Shown: one piece after another, positions 53,894-62,577 of the stretch
Layout: the number at the start of each line of letters is the position of its first letter
Numbering within the stretch: position 1 is the stretch's first letter
NCBI GenBank assembly: GCA_003416985.1
Contig: QVIN01000003.1
Coordinates: forward strand, 620,001-684,000
Source: Duganella sp. BJB480
Lineage (GTDB): Bacteria; Pseudomonadota; Gammaproteobacteria; Burkholderiales; Burkholderiaceae_D
Direction: 5' to 3'
Length of the DNA: 64,000 bases
Program-made: the position numbers and the translations under genes
Notes under the pieces: generated by a model
Told to the model about the DNA's origin: nothing
What the model saw: only the letters and a program-made list of their open reading frames with translations
Database searches by the model: none

Positions 53894-55200
53894 GCTTCGT
53901 CTTCCTCGTCCTCTTCGGAGGACTGGATCACGCCGGTGTTGAAGTTGTACTCGAACAGGTCGCCGTAGCGGCCCCACTCGATGGCGACCCGCAGCGCGCG
54001 CTCGGCCTCCTCTTCGCTGAGCGTGAAGCGCAGCAGCTTGAGGAACAGGTCCTCCGGCAGGTCGCCCGACTTGTCCTGTTGCAGACCATGGCAGATGTAG
54101 GCGATCAGCGGCACATGCTCCAGCAGCTGCTTGCCGAAGATCTCCTGGCGCTCGGTGTTGTTGGCCGCCGCATAGCGCCCACCCAAGTCGGTCAGCAGGA
54201 TGTCGCCGTTGGTCAGGTAGGCAAAGCCCAGCAGGATCAAGCCGTTCAACACTTCCAGCAGCTCGGCGTCGGTCAGCTCCGTCTCTTCGGCCAGCTGCGG
54301 CAGGTCGGCGCGGCCGGAGAACGGCTCCTCCGACAGCAGCTCCACGATACCCTCCATGTGCGCGATGTCGGCCTGCGGCAGGCGGTCGCCCAGCTGCAGC
54401 TTGACCTCCTTCTCGCTGATCAGGCCACGGCGGCCGGCACCGGCGGTCATCAGCTCGTACACCTTGTCGATCAGCTGGCGCACTTCCGGTCCCTCGGCCT
54501 TGCGCGGCTGCGGCAGCGAAATCGGCAGCTCGGCGCGCACCCGGCCAGGATCGCTGGCGAAGATCAGCACGCGGTCGGCCATCATCACCGCCTCCTCGAT
54601 GTTGTGCGACACCACCAGGATGGCCTTGGTCGGGATCTGGCCGGACTGCCACAGCTCCAGTATCTCTTCGCGCAGGCGCTCGCCGGTCAGCACGTCCAGC
54701 GCGGAAAACGCCTCGTCCATCAGCAGCACTTCCGGCTCCATCACCAGCGCGCGGGCGATGCCGACGCGCTGGCGCATGCCGCCCGACAGCTCGCGCGGCA
54801 GCGCGCCCTCGAAGCCGGACAGGCCGATCAAATCGATCACCTTCTCGGCGCGCTCGGCGCGTTCCTCGGCCGGCATGCCCTGCGCCTCCAGCCCCAGCTC
54901 GACGTTCTTCTGCACCGTCAGCCACGGGAACAGCGCGAACGACTGGAACACCATGCGGATACCGCGCGCCGTGCCGTACAAAGGCATGCCGCGATACAGC
55001 ACCTGGCCCTCGTCGGCCTGGATCAGCCCCGCCATGATGCGCAACATGGTCGACTTGCCGGAGCCCGATTGGCCCAGCAACGCGACGATCTCGCCTTCAT
55101 GCAGCGTGAAGTCCACGCCTTCCAGCACCGCGCGCGCGGAGCCGTCGGCGCCGCGAAAATGCTTGCCGACCGATTTCAATTCGACGATAGGAGTGCTCAT
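53890..55200 (-). CDS. ABC transporter ATPase, nitrate/sulfonate type with AAA-associated C-terminal domain
   Basis: 436 residues, longer than the usual 260. The ATPase domain (about 1-250) has Walker [10 protein letters not shown], signature [15 protein letters not shown] and Walker [12 protein letters not shown], closest to nitrate/taurine importers. Residues about 270-420 form an AAA-associated C-terminal domain ([16 protein letters not shown]...[15 protein letters not shown]), ending in a very acidic tail. Its role is unclear, perhaps regulatory. The permease gene lies 15 nt upstream. Confidence 0.9.
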   Translation of the reverse strand: MSTPIVELKSVGKHFRGADGSARAVLEGVDFTLHEGEIVALLGQSGSGKSTMLRIMAGLIQADEGQVLYRGMPLYGTARGIRMVFQSFALFPWLTVQKNVELGLEAQGMPAEERAERAEKVIDLIGLSGFEGALPRELSGGMRQRVGIARALVMEPEVLLMDEAFSALDVLTGERLREEILELWQSGQIPTKAILVVSHNIEEAVMMADRVLIFASDPGRVRAELPISLPQPRKAEGPEVRQLIDKVYELMTAGAGRRGLISEKEVKLQLGDRLPQADIAHMEGIVELLSEEPFSGRADLPQLAEETELTDAELLEVLNGLILLGFAYLTNGDILLTDLGGRYAAANNTERQEIFGKQLLEHVPLIAYICHGLQQDKSGDLPEDLFLKLLRFTLSEEEAERALRVAIEWGRYGDLFEYNFNTGVIQSSEEDEEDEA

Positions 55201-55215
55201 AATTCGATCTCAATA

Positions 55216-56946
55216 CTAGAAATGCAGCCGGCTCTCGGCCATGGTGTACAGGCGGCGCCACACGAAGTGGTTGAAGCCCATGACGAAGACGCACATGATA
55301 CCGATGCCCAGCGCGATGCGCGGGAAGTCGCCGGCGGTGGTCATCTCCTGGATGTAGCTGCCGATGCCGTGCGCCCGCAAGGTGGTCGAGCCCCAGCTGA
55401 CGCATTCGGCCACGATGGCGGCGTTCCACGAGCCGCCGGTGGCGGTGATGGCGCCAGTGACGAAGCTGGGGAAGATCGCCGGCAGCAGGTAGCGGCGCCA
55501 TTTCAGCCAACCGGTCAGGCCGAAGTTCTTGGCGGCGTGCCGCAGCTCGGTCGGGATGGTGGAGGCGCCGGCGATCACGTTGAACAGCAAATACCACTGC
55601 GTCCCCAGGATCATCAACGGCGACAGCCAGATGTCCGGGTTCAGGTGGTAGCGCACGATCAGCACCACCGCCACCGGGAACACCAGATTGGTCGGGAAGG
55701 CCGCGAGGAACTGCGCCACCGCCTGCGTGCGCGAGGCCCAGCGCGGGTTCATGCCGATCCACACGCCGACCGGCACCCACACCAGGGAAGCCAGCGCCAG
55801 CAGCAGGATCACGCGCGCCAGCGTGTACAGGCCAAGCACGAACACATGCCCCACCTCGGCCCAGCCGACTTCCGTGCGGATGAAGTGGCCCAGGCTCCAC
55901 AAGGCGTAGAACACGACGGCGGCGATCACCGCGTCCCACACGCGCTGCGGCACCAGCGACGGCTGGTCGCGGCGGGCGCGGATCGAGGTGCCGTCGTGCC
56001 CGAGGCGGAACAGCGCGATGGAGCGCGACAGCATGTTGCCGAACCATTCGACGATGGCCTGCGTGCGCTCGGTGCGGCGCAGCCAGGTGAGCAGCCACGA
56101 CTGCTGGGCGGTGTCGCTGCCGGTTTCCTCGAAACGGAACTTGTCGGCCCAGGCCAGCAGGGGGCGGAAGAACAGCTGGTCGTACATCAGCACCCCGACC
56201 AGCATGGCGCCGATGGCCCAGCCGATGGCGCTCATGTCGCTCTGGGCGATGGCCATGGCGATGTAGGAGCCGATGCCGGGCAGCTTGATGTCCTGGCCGG
56301 AGACCGAGATCGCCTCCGACGCCACGACGAAGAACCAGCCGCCGGACATCGACATCATCATGTTCCACAACAGGCCGGGCATGGCGAACGGCAATTCCAG
56401 GCGCCAGAAGCGCTGCCAGCCCGAGAGCTGGAACACCTGCGCCGCCTCCGACAGTTCGGCCGGCACGGTGCGGAAGCCCTGGTAGGCGGAGAAGGCCATG
56501 TTCCACGCCTGCGAGGTGAAGATGGCGAAGATGGCCGCGCACTCCACGCCCAGCAGGCTGCCGGGGAACAGCGCGATGAAGGCGGTGACGGTGATCGACA
56601 GGAAGCCGAGGATGGGGATCGACTGCAGGATGTCGAGCATCGGCACCAGGATTTTTTCGGCCAGCTTGTACTTGGTGGTGAGCGCGGCGAACACGCAGGC
56701 GAACACCGTCGACGCGCCCAGCGCGATGAACATGCGCAGCGTGGTGCGCAGCAGGTAGTAAGGCAGGTAGCTCGGGTCCAGCGACAACGGCAACGCCTGG
56801 CCGACCTCGTACGGGCGCACCATTTGCTGGCTGCCGTAGGCGATCAGGACAAAGATCGACAGTACGATGGGCAGCAGTGCCCAGTCCCAGCGGTTACCGC
56901 CGGCTTCGACCACCTGGCGGGGGAAAAATTGCCGTTTTTTGCTCAT
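55216..56946 (-). CDS. ABC transporter permease, two fused BPD_transp_1 domains
   Basis: 576 residues. Two homologous membrane domains in one chain, each with an EAA-type cytoplasmic loop: EAAQVFQLSGWQRFWRLELPFAMPGL in the first half and HAAKNFGLTGWLKWRRYLLPAIFPSF in the second. Each half has about six hydrophobic spans, so one polypeptide should supply both membrane subunits. No solute-binding protein gene is adjacent. The substrate is unknown; the ATPase resemblance hints at nitrate- or sulfonate-like anions. Confidence 0.9.
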   Translation of the reverse strand: MSKKRQFFPRQVVEAGGNRWDWALLPIVLSIFVLIAYGSQQMVRPYEVGQALPLSLDPSYLPYYLLRTTLRMFIALGASTVFACVFAALTTKYKLAEKILVPMLDILQSIPILGFLSITVTAFIALFPGSLLGVECAAIFAIFTSQAWNMAFSAYQGFRTVPAELSEAAQVFQLSGWQRFWRLELPFAMPGLLWNMMMSMSGGWFFVVASEAISVSGQDIKLPGIGSYIAMAIAQSDMSAIGWAIGAMLVGVLMYDQLFFRPLLAWADKFRFEETGSDTAQQSWLLTWLRRTERTQAIVEWFGNMLSRSIALFRLGHDGTSIRARRDQPSLVPQRVWDAVIAAVVFYALWSLGHFIRTEVGWAEVGHVFVLGLYTLARVILLLALASLVWVPVGVWIGMNPRWASRTQAVAQFLAAFPTNLVFPVAVVLIVRYHLNPDIWLSPLMILGTQWYLLFNVIAGASTIPTELRHAAKNFGLTGWLKWRRYLLPAIFPSFVTGAITATGGSWNAAIVAECVSWGSTTLRAHGIGSYIQEMTTAGDFPRIALGIGIMCVFVMGFNHFVWRRLYTMAESRLHF

Positions 56947-57118
56947 TATTTGGGGCTTTCTTCGGCCAGAATAACCGAGGCGAGTGACCGGAGAGTGACA
57001 CAGGCCGCCATTCTAAAGGATTACGGTGGTGAATATATTACAAGCGTGAAAGTTGGTGACTATTTACGCCCCTTGTTGCGGGCATAATAATGTGACTCTC
57101 GAAATAATATTGCGCGTT

Positions 57119-57622
57119 ATGAAACTGATCGCTGAAAAACGTTCCAAGACGGATAAGTATGACGTGCTGCGCTTCGTGCGCAACAACGGCAGCTGCACGG
57201 ACACGGTGATGCCGCGCCAGGGCATCTTGCCGCACGATCTGCTGCACTACGTGGTGGAATCGGCCCTGCCGCTGCGGCACGGCTTCCTCAGCCTGCTGGC
57301 GCGCGGCGCCGACGCGCAGTTCGTCATGGAGGCGGTGCACGACGCCGCCAACAAGGACGTGGAGACCGAGGCGGTGCAGGCGGAGGCGATCGTCGAGGGG
57401 TTGCAGGCGCAGTTGTGGTCGGGCGCGTTCGACGAGCAGGCCTTCCTGGCCGGCGCCGCCTCGGCCTGCACGGCGCGCGACAAGCAGCCGTTCGACTTCA
57501 GCAAGGTCGGCATCGACATCAAGGCGGCGCTGTACGACCGCGCGCTGTCGCTGAACGAGAAATGGACGACCGCGCCCTACTTCAGCACCCTCTCGCTGGA
57601 ATTCAGCCCGCAGCCGGTGTAG
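57119..57622 (+). CDS. hypothetical protein, conserved-looking
   Basis: 167 residues from the ATG at 57119. The sequence reads like a small folded cytosolic protein: TDKYDVLRFVRNNGSCTDTVMPRQGILPHDLLHYVVESALPL is a compact N-terminal half with two helices, followed by an Ala-rich helical half. No signal peptide or membrane span. I have a sense of a widely distributed unknown family but cannot name it. Upstream 172 nt are AT-rich with no clear promoter. Confidence 0.7.
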   Translation: MKLIAEKRSKTDKYDVLRFVRNNGSCTDTVMPRQGILPHDLLHYVVESALPLRHGFLSLLARGADAQFVMEAVHDAANKDVETEAVQAEAIVEGLQAQLWSGAFDEQAFLAGAASACTARDKQPFDFSKVGIDIKAALYDRALSLNEKWTTAPYFSTLSLEFSPQPV

Positions 57623-57718
57623 TCAGGTCGGCCCGCGATCCGGCAATCAATGACCGTGCCATGGTAGGCCCATCAACGGTGGAGTATGATTGGCTTCGAA
57701 TTCAATAAGGAGTCACGC

Positions 57719-58597
57719 ATGAGCCAAAAGAGCATCGACGTCACCATCCTGGAATCCCTGAATCACCTGCTTGTCAATCATCCCGGCTTGCTGCCGGCCG
57801 TGTACGACATCGTCCACACTCAGCTGGGTCTGCCGAAGGATCAACTGCGTTGGCTGCTGGGACAGAACCGCATCCCCCTCGTCGATATCAACCAGTTTGG
57901 CTACGACCTGCAACTGGGAGTCGAGCATGACATCCGTAGCAAGTACAACTTCGAAGGCGACCTTGCCCGCATCTACGCCGAGAACAAAGGCTACCTGGTT
58001 CACAAGTGGCACCACTACATTCCGCTGTACGAGCGCTATTTCGGCGCGTATCGCGGCAAGAAAATCCGCTTCCTGGAAATCGGCGTCAGCAAGGGAGGCA
58101 GTTTGCAAATGTGGCGTCAATATTTTGGTGACGAAGCCATCATCTACGGCATAGACATCAACCCCGAGTGTGCCCAGTTGAACGGCATCGCCGGCCAAGT
58201 GCGCATCGGCTCGCAAACCGATACGCAGTTCCTGGCGTCGGTGGTGGAGGAAATGGGCGGCGTCGACATCGTGCTTGATGACGGCAGCCACCAGATGGAG
58301 CATATTCCGGTGACGCTGAAAGCGTTGTTCCCTAAAGTCAGCGAAGGCGGTCTCTACATGATCGAAGACCTGCATACTGCCTACTGGGAAACTTTCGGCG
58401 GCGGCTACCGCTCACCACACAACTTCTTCAGCACGATGGTGCAGGATCTGATGGACGACCTGCACCACTGGTACCACATCGATGGGATGAAGGTGCCGGA
58501 AGTCAGCACTTTCTGCCCCGGCATTCATATCCACGATTCGGTCGTCGTCCTGGAGAAGCAGCGCGTACAAAAGCCATCGCGTTCCCTCATCGTTTGA
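57719..58597 (+). CDS. class I SAM-dependent methyltransferase, TylF/CmcI-like
   Basis: 292 residues; AGGAG lies 7 nt before the ATG at 57719. The N-terminal 100 residues are helical and unrecognised. The Rossmann core starts FLEIGVSKGGSLQMW (SAM motif I), then YGIDINPECAQLNG, VDIVLDDGSHQMEHI with the Mg-binding type Asp pair, and GGLYMIEDLHTAYW. This resembles O-methyltransferases of macrolide and sugar tailoring (TylF, MycE, CmcI groups). dTDP-rhamnose is made from this window, so a sugar O-methyltransferase is a reasonable guess only. Confidence 0.75.
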   Translation: MSQKSIDVTILESLNHLLVNHPGLLPAVYDIVHTQLGLPKDQLRWLLGQNRIPLVDINQFGYDLQLGVEHDIRSKYNFEGDLARIYAENKGYLVHKWHHYIPLYERYFGAYRGKKIRFLEIGVSKGGSLQMWRQYFGDEAIIYGIDINPECAQLNGIAGQVRIGSQTDTQFLASVVEEMGGVDIVLDDGSHQMEHIPVTLKALFPKVSEGGLYMIEDLHTAYWETFGGGYRSPHNFFSTMVQDLMDDLHHWYHIDGMKVPEVSTFCPGIHIHDSVVVLEKQRVQKPSRSLIV

Positions 58598-58660
58598 GCG
58601 CAAGGCGGGGGGGCGTGGCCGCCTCCAGCCCATGCAGCCACTGCGAGTGCGGTGCGACGC

Positions 58661-59626
58661 TTACTTCAACCACCCGCGGCGGCGGAAGTACCAGAACGGG
58701 GCGATGGCGCTGGTGATCATCAGCACGATGGCGAACGGGTAGCCGAGCTGCCATTCCAGCTCCGGCAGCCACTTGAAGTTCATGCCGTAGATCGAGGCGA
58801 TCAGCGTCGGCGGCAGGAAGGCCACGCTGGCCACCGAGAAGATCTTGATGATCTTGTTCTGGTTGATGTTGATGAAGCCGACCGTGGCGTCCATCAGGAA
58901 GTTAATCTTGTCGAACAAGAAGGACGTGTGGCCGTCCAGCGATTCGATGTCCCTCAGAATCTGGCGCGCCTCCTCGAACTGCTCCGAGTTCAACAGCCGC
59001 CCGCGCATCAGGAAGCTGACCGCGCGCCGCGTGTCCATCATGTTGCGGCGGATGCGGCCGTTCAAGTCTTCCTCGTGCGCGATGGCGTTCAGCGCGGCGG
59101 CCGCGTCCTGGTCGGTGAACTCTTCCTGCAGCACCCGGCCGCTCACTTCCTCCAGGTTCTGGTAGATGCCCTCCAGCGCGTCGGCCGAGTATTCGGCGTC
59201 GGTCGCGTACAGGTCCAGCAGCACGTCCATGTAGTCGGCGATCGACCCCGGCCGCGAACGTGCGCGCATGCGTACCAGGCGGAACACCGGCAGGTCGTCG
59301 GTGTGCACCGAGAACAGCATCTTGCGCGCCAGGATGAAGGCCACCGTGACGATGCGCGACGGGCCGTCTTCTTCCTCCAGCAAAAAGTCGGTGCGCAGGT
59401 GCAGGTCGCCGTTCTCGGCCTCGTAGTAGCGGGCCGACGCCTCGATGTCCTTGACCTCGTCCTCGCCCGGCAAGGTCACGCCGTAGATGGCCTTGACCCA
59501 CGCGCGTTCGTCGTCCGTCGGGTCGGTCAGGTCGACCCAAACAGGCTCGACCTTTTCCAGGTCTTCGCGACTGTCGATGGGAACCTGGTTGAGCCGGCCA
59601 TTCTGGAGAACGAAAACATTAATCAT
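58661..59626 (-). CDS. corA: magnesium/cobalt transporter CorA
   Basis: 321 residues from the ATG at 59626; the open frame continues upstream but lacks a better start. CorA is a pentameric Mg channel in the inner membrane. The GMN motif of the selectivity filter is at residues 281-283 (YGMNFKWLPEL), between two C-terminal spans; the long helical cytoplasmic domain precedes it. An 82-nt spacer separates it from the next gene upstream. Confidence 0.95.
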   Translation of the reverse strand: MINVFVLQNGRLNQVPIDSREDLEKVEPVWVDLTDPTDDERAWVKAIYGVTLPGEDEVKDIEASARYYEAENGDLHLRTDFLLEEEDGPSRIVTVAFILARKMLFSVHTDDLPVFRLVRMRARSRPGSIADYMDVLLDLYATDAEYSADALEGIYQNLEEVSGRVLQEEFTDQDAAAALNAIAHEEDLNGRIRRNMMDTRRAVSFLMRGRLLNSEQFEEARQILRDIESLDGHTSFLFDKINFLMDATVGFININQNKIIKIFSVASVAFLPPTLIASIYGMNFKWLPELEWQLGYPFAIVLMITSAIAPFWYFRRRGWLK

Positions 59627-59707
59627 GGGTACGTGAGCCTTCTGGAAACAGCGCAAGTGTACCCGCAAAGCCCCCGCCGAGGCCAGCCTGCCATGCGGTA
59701 TTTCAGC

Positions 59708-60097
59708 CTAGCGGGTCGCTTTTTCTATCATTTTGTCGGTGGCCGACTGCGGGGCCGAGTCGGCCGGGTCCGGCTTGGGCATTTTGGGCGCTTCGATGCC
59801 GCGCGTGTCGATGGCCTTGACCACTTTGCCGTCCTTGCAATCGACGTCCGACAGCACGGTCTTGCCGTCGATGACGCACTTGCGCAGCACGCCGGCCGGC
59901 GCGGCGGGGACGGCAGGCGCCGCCGAAGCGGAGGCGGAGGCCGACGCCGGCGCCTTGCCGGTCAGCTTGCCCAGCCCTTCGGCGAAGAAGTTGCGCTCAT
60001 GGCGGGCCGACATCAAAAACGCCATCGCTATCGCCGCCAACGAAGCCATGATGATGGCCACCTGTATCAAACCGAGTCCACGCTGCTTGTGCAACAT
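59708..60097 (-). CDS. pilin-like N-terminus with DUF4124-like domain
   Basis: 129 residues. The N-terminus HKQRGLGLIQVAIIMASLAAIAMAFLMSA looks like a type IV pilin leader (Arg-Gly, then a hydrophobic helix), but the Glu at mature position 5 is Gln or Val here. A Ser/Ala/Pro linker leads to CVIDGKTVLSDVDC, which resembles DUF4124 (a Cys-bounded strand pair). It follows mtgA by 9 nt. It may be a membrane-anchored periplasmic protein rather than a true pilin. Confidence 0.7.
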   Translation of the reverse strand: MLHKQRGLGLIQVAIIMASLAAIAMAFLMSARHERNFFAEGLGKLTGKAPASASASASAAPAVPAAPAGVLRKCVIDGKTVLSDVDCKDGKVVKAIDTRGIEAPKMPKPDPADSAPQSATDKMIEKATR

Positions 60098-60106
60098 CGC
60101 TGCCTC

Positions 60107-60814
60107 CTAGGGTAGTTCCGCCGATCCCATGCGGCGCAGGATCACGCCGGTGCGCCGCGCCAAGTAACCCGAATCGCGGTGCTTGTCGAAGAAGCGCGGA
60201 TTGGGCAACATCACCGCCAGCTTGGCCGCCTGGGCCGCGCCCAGGTTGGCCGCGCTGACGCCATAATAATGCCGCGCCGCCGCCTCGGCGCCGAAGGTGC
60301 CGGTGCCGAACTCCACCACGTTCAGGTAGATCTCGAAGATGCGTTCCTTGTCCATCAAGGTTTCCAGCATGTAGGTGATGATCAGCTCCTGGCCCTTGCG
60401 CACATAGCTGCGCGAGCCCGACAGGAACAGATTCTTGGCCAGCTGCTGGGTGATGGTCGATCCGCCCGACACCACCTTGTGTTTCTTGTTGTTCTTCTCG
60501 TAGGCCTTTTGCAGCGCGTCCCAGTCGACGCCCTCGTGCTCGGAGAAATTGGCGTCCTCGGAGGCGATGATGGCGCGCTTGAGGTTGGTCGAAATACGGT
60601 TGTACGGCACCCAGACCTGCTGGATGTTGGCGTTGGGGTTCTTCTCGCGCAGCGCCGACTGCTGCTCGCGCATGAAGCTGGTCATCGACGGGTTATGGTC
60701 GACCCACCACCAGATCTGCAGGAAGAAGTACAGCTGCACGACCAGGAACAGCAGCACCGGCAGGATGAAGAGCCACTTCACCCAGCGCCATTTGCCCGCC
60801 TTGGCCGCGCTCAC
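60107..60814 (-). CDS. mtgA: monofunctional peptidoglycan glycosyltransferase
   Basis: 235 residues from the GTG at 60814, which overlaps the aroE stop (GTGA); an in-frame ATG at 60871 lies inside aroE. MtgA polymerises lipid II into glycan strands. One N-terminal span ([19 protein letters not shown]), then the GT51 catalytic region: [14 protein letters not shown] with the catalytic Glu, [27 protein letters not shown], and [13 protein letters not shown]. Confidence 0.94.
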   Translation of the reverse strand: MSAAKAGKWRWVKWLFILPVLLFLVVQLYFFLQIWWWVDHNPSMTSFMREQQSALREKNPNANIQQVWVPYNRISTNLKRAIIASEDANFSEHEGVDWDALQKAYEKNNKKHKVVSGGSTITQQLAKNLFLSGSRSYVRKGQELIITYMLETLMDKERIFEIYLNVVEFGTGTFGAEAAARHYYGVSAANLGAAQAAKLAVMLPNPRFFDKHRDSGYLARRTGVILRRMGSAELP

Positions 60815-61629
60815 AGCTTGGCCCGCAGCGATTGCAGCACGTCGGCCGTGGCCGGGTGCACGCCGCGCCACAGGCTGAACGCCTCGGCGGCCTGCTCGAC
60901 CAGCATGCCCAGGCCGTCGCGCAAGCGTGCGCCGTGCTGGCCCGCGAACTGCAAGAATACCGTGGGGGAGGCTCCGTACATCATGTCGAAGGCAAGCGCG
61001 CCCGGCGCGAACACCGACGGCGACACCGGCGGCAGTTCCGCGCTCAGGCTGGCCGAGGTGGCGTTGATGACGATGTCGAACGCGCCCTCGATGTCGCCAT
61101 AGCCGCAGGCCGACACCACACCCTCGCCGCCCAGCGCGGCGAACTGTTCGGCCAGCGCCTCGGCCGTGGCCACGGTGCGGTTGGCGATGACCAGCTGCGC
61201 TGGACGATGCTCCAGGATCGGCAGCACCACGCCGCGCGCCGCGCCGCCCGCGCCCAGCAGCAGCACGCGCTTGCCGGTGATGGGCACGCCGGCGTTGTTG
61301 ACGATATCGGCCACCAGGCCCGCGCCGTCGGTGTTGTCGCCGACGATGCCGTCCTCGGTGAAGTGCAGCGTATTGACGGCGCCGGCCGCGCGCGCGCGGA
61401 TGGTCAGCGCCTGCGCCACCTTCACCGCGTCGAGCTTGAAGGGCACGGTGACGTTGGCGCCTTTGCCGCCCTCGGCGATGAAGGCTTGCACGGCGGCGGC
61501 GAAGCCGTCCACCGGCGCCAGCCGTTTTTCATAGGTTAGTTCCTGCCCGGTCTGGGCCGCGAACGCGGCGTGGATCTCGGGCGATTTGCTATGGGCAATC
61601 GGATTGCCGAATACGCAGTAGCGGTCCAT
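60811..61629 (-). CDS. aroE: shikimate dehydrogenase
   Basis: 272 residues from the ATG at 61629, overlapping the tonB-like stop by 1 nt. NADPH-dependent reduction of dehydroshikimate. Motifs: [24 protein letters not shown] (catalytic Lys), GDNTDGAGL (catalytic Asp), [15 protein letters not shown] (NADP binding). The upstream in-frame extension is inside the tonB-like gene and is not used. Confidence 0.96.
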   Translation of the reverse strand: MDRYCVFGNPIAHSKSPEIHAAFAAQTGQELTYEKRLAPVDGFAAAVQAFIAEGGKGANVTVPFKLDAVKVAQALTIRARAAGAVNTLHFTEDGIVGDNTDGAGLVADIVNNAGVPITGKRVLLLGAGGAARGVVLPILEHRPAQLVIANRTVATAEALAEQFAALGGEGVVSACGYGDIEGAFDIVINATSASLSAELPPVSPSVFAPGALAFDMMYGASPTVFLQFAGQHGARLRDGLGMLVEQAAEAFSLWRGVHPATADVLQSLRAKL

Positions 61630-62516
61630 CAACGTCCTCCGCCGCTCAGGTCGGCTTGTAGTTTGTCTTCGCGGGTGAATTTGAAAGTCGTGACGATCAC
61701 CCACAGATCGTCCTTGTCGTTCGACAGCATGTTCGGCGGGAACTTGCCGAAGGGCGCGGCGCGGCGCACGATGTTCATCGCCGCCTGGTCCAGCGCCGCG
61801 TTGCCGGAGCCGGTTTCAACCTTGATGCCGCCGTCCTTCTCGTAGATCGTGCCGTCCTGGAACACCGGGATCGACAGCACCAGCTGGCCGTACAGCTTGC
61901 GGCCGTTCTGCTGCGGGAAGTTCAGCGTGCCGATGTCTTCGATGCGCTTCTGTATCGATTTATAGTACATCGCGTAGCCCACCCCGCGCGTGCTCGGCGT
62001 GATGATGGTCCGCTTGGGACGCTTGTTCTGGTCCTCGATGGTCTCGCTGATCTCGGCTGCGCGGCGGGCGATGGCCTTGCTGGAATCCAGCAGGTCGGCG
62101 CCGGTCGGCAGCGGATCGGGCTTGGTCTTTTCCGTCACCGGCGGCGCGGTGAATGGAATCTGCTTGGCCGCCTGCGTCAGCAGGTTGCGCTGCTTCTCCT
62201 CCAGCTCGGCGATGCGGCGCTTGGCGGCCTTGATGCTGTCGCCCGTTTCCATCTTGCGCATGTCGGGCAGCGGCGATTTGGAACGGCCCTTGTCGACCGT
62301 GCCGCCGCCGTCCAGGTTGGCCTGGGCCAGCGCGTCGGCCTTCAGCGGCGCCTTGCTGTGCTTGGCGTTGACCAGGATGACTTCCAGCCCAGGATCGGTG
62401 GCCTTCACCGGCGCCGGCTTGGGCGCGACAAAGTGCACCGCGAGCAAGGCGCCATGCGCCATCAGCGACAGGCCGATGGCGAGGTACAGCAAGCGATTTT
62501 CTTTGAAAGACTTCAC
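61629..62516 (-). CDS. TonB-family energy transducer
   Basis: 295 residues. One N-terminal span ([22 protein letters not shown]) with the His typical of TonB, a charged periplasmic linker of about 170 residues, and a C-terminal domain ([17 protein letters not shown]...[20 protein letters not shown]) of TonB type. It energises outer-membrane receptors with ExbB-ExbD; those genes are not in the window. It is upstream of aroE. Confidence 0.9.
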   Translation of the reverse strand: MKSFKENRLLYLAIGLSLMAHGALLAVHFVAPKPAPVKATDPGLEVILVNAKHSKAPLKADALAQANLDGGGTVDKGRSKSPLPDMRKMETGDSIKAAKRRIAELEEKQRNLLTQAAKQIPFTAPPVTEKTKPDPLPTGADLLDSSKAIARRAAEISETIEDQNKRPKRTIITPSTRGVGYAMYYKSIQKRIEDIGTLNFPQQNGRKLYGQLVLSIPVFQDGTIYEKDGGIKVETGSGNAALDQAAMNIVRRAAPFGKFPPNMLSNDKDDLWVIVTTFKFTREDKLQADLSGGGR

Positions 62517-62577
62517 GCGAGGCCGGGGGTAGAAAAGATAGGGCTGATTTTACGTCAAAGCAAGCGCGGGAATGACG

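Noticed and set aside
53287..57087. A 1266-codon open frame spanning hemL and the ABC transporter genes
   Set aside because: Composition is dominated by Arg, Gln, Ala, Gly and His, with no conserved motif. It crosses several well-supported genes in other frames.
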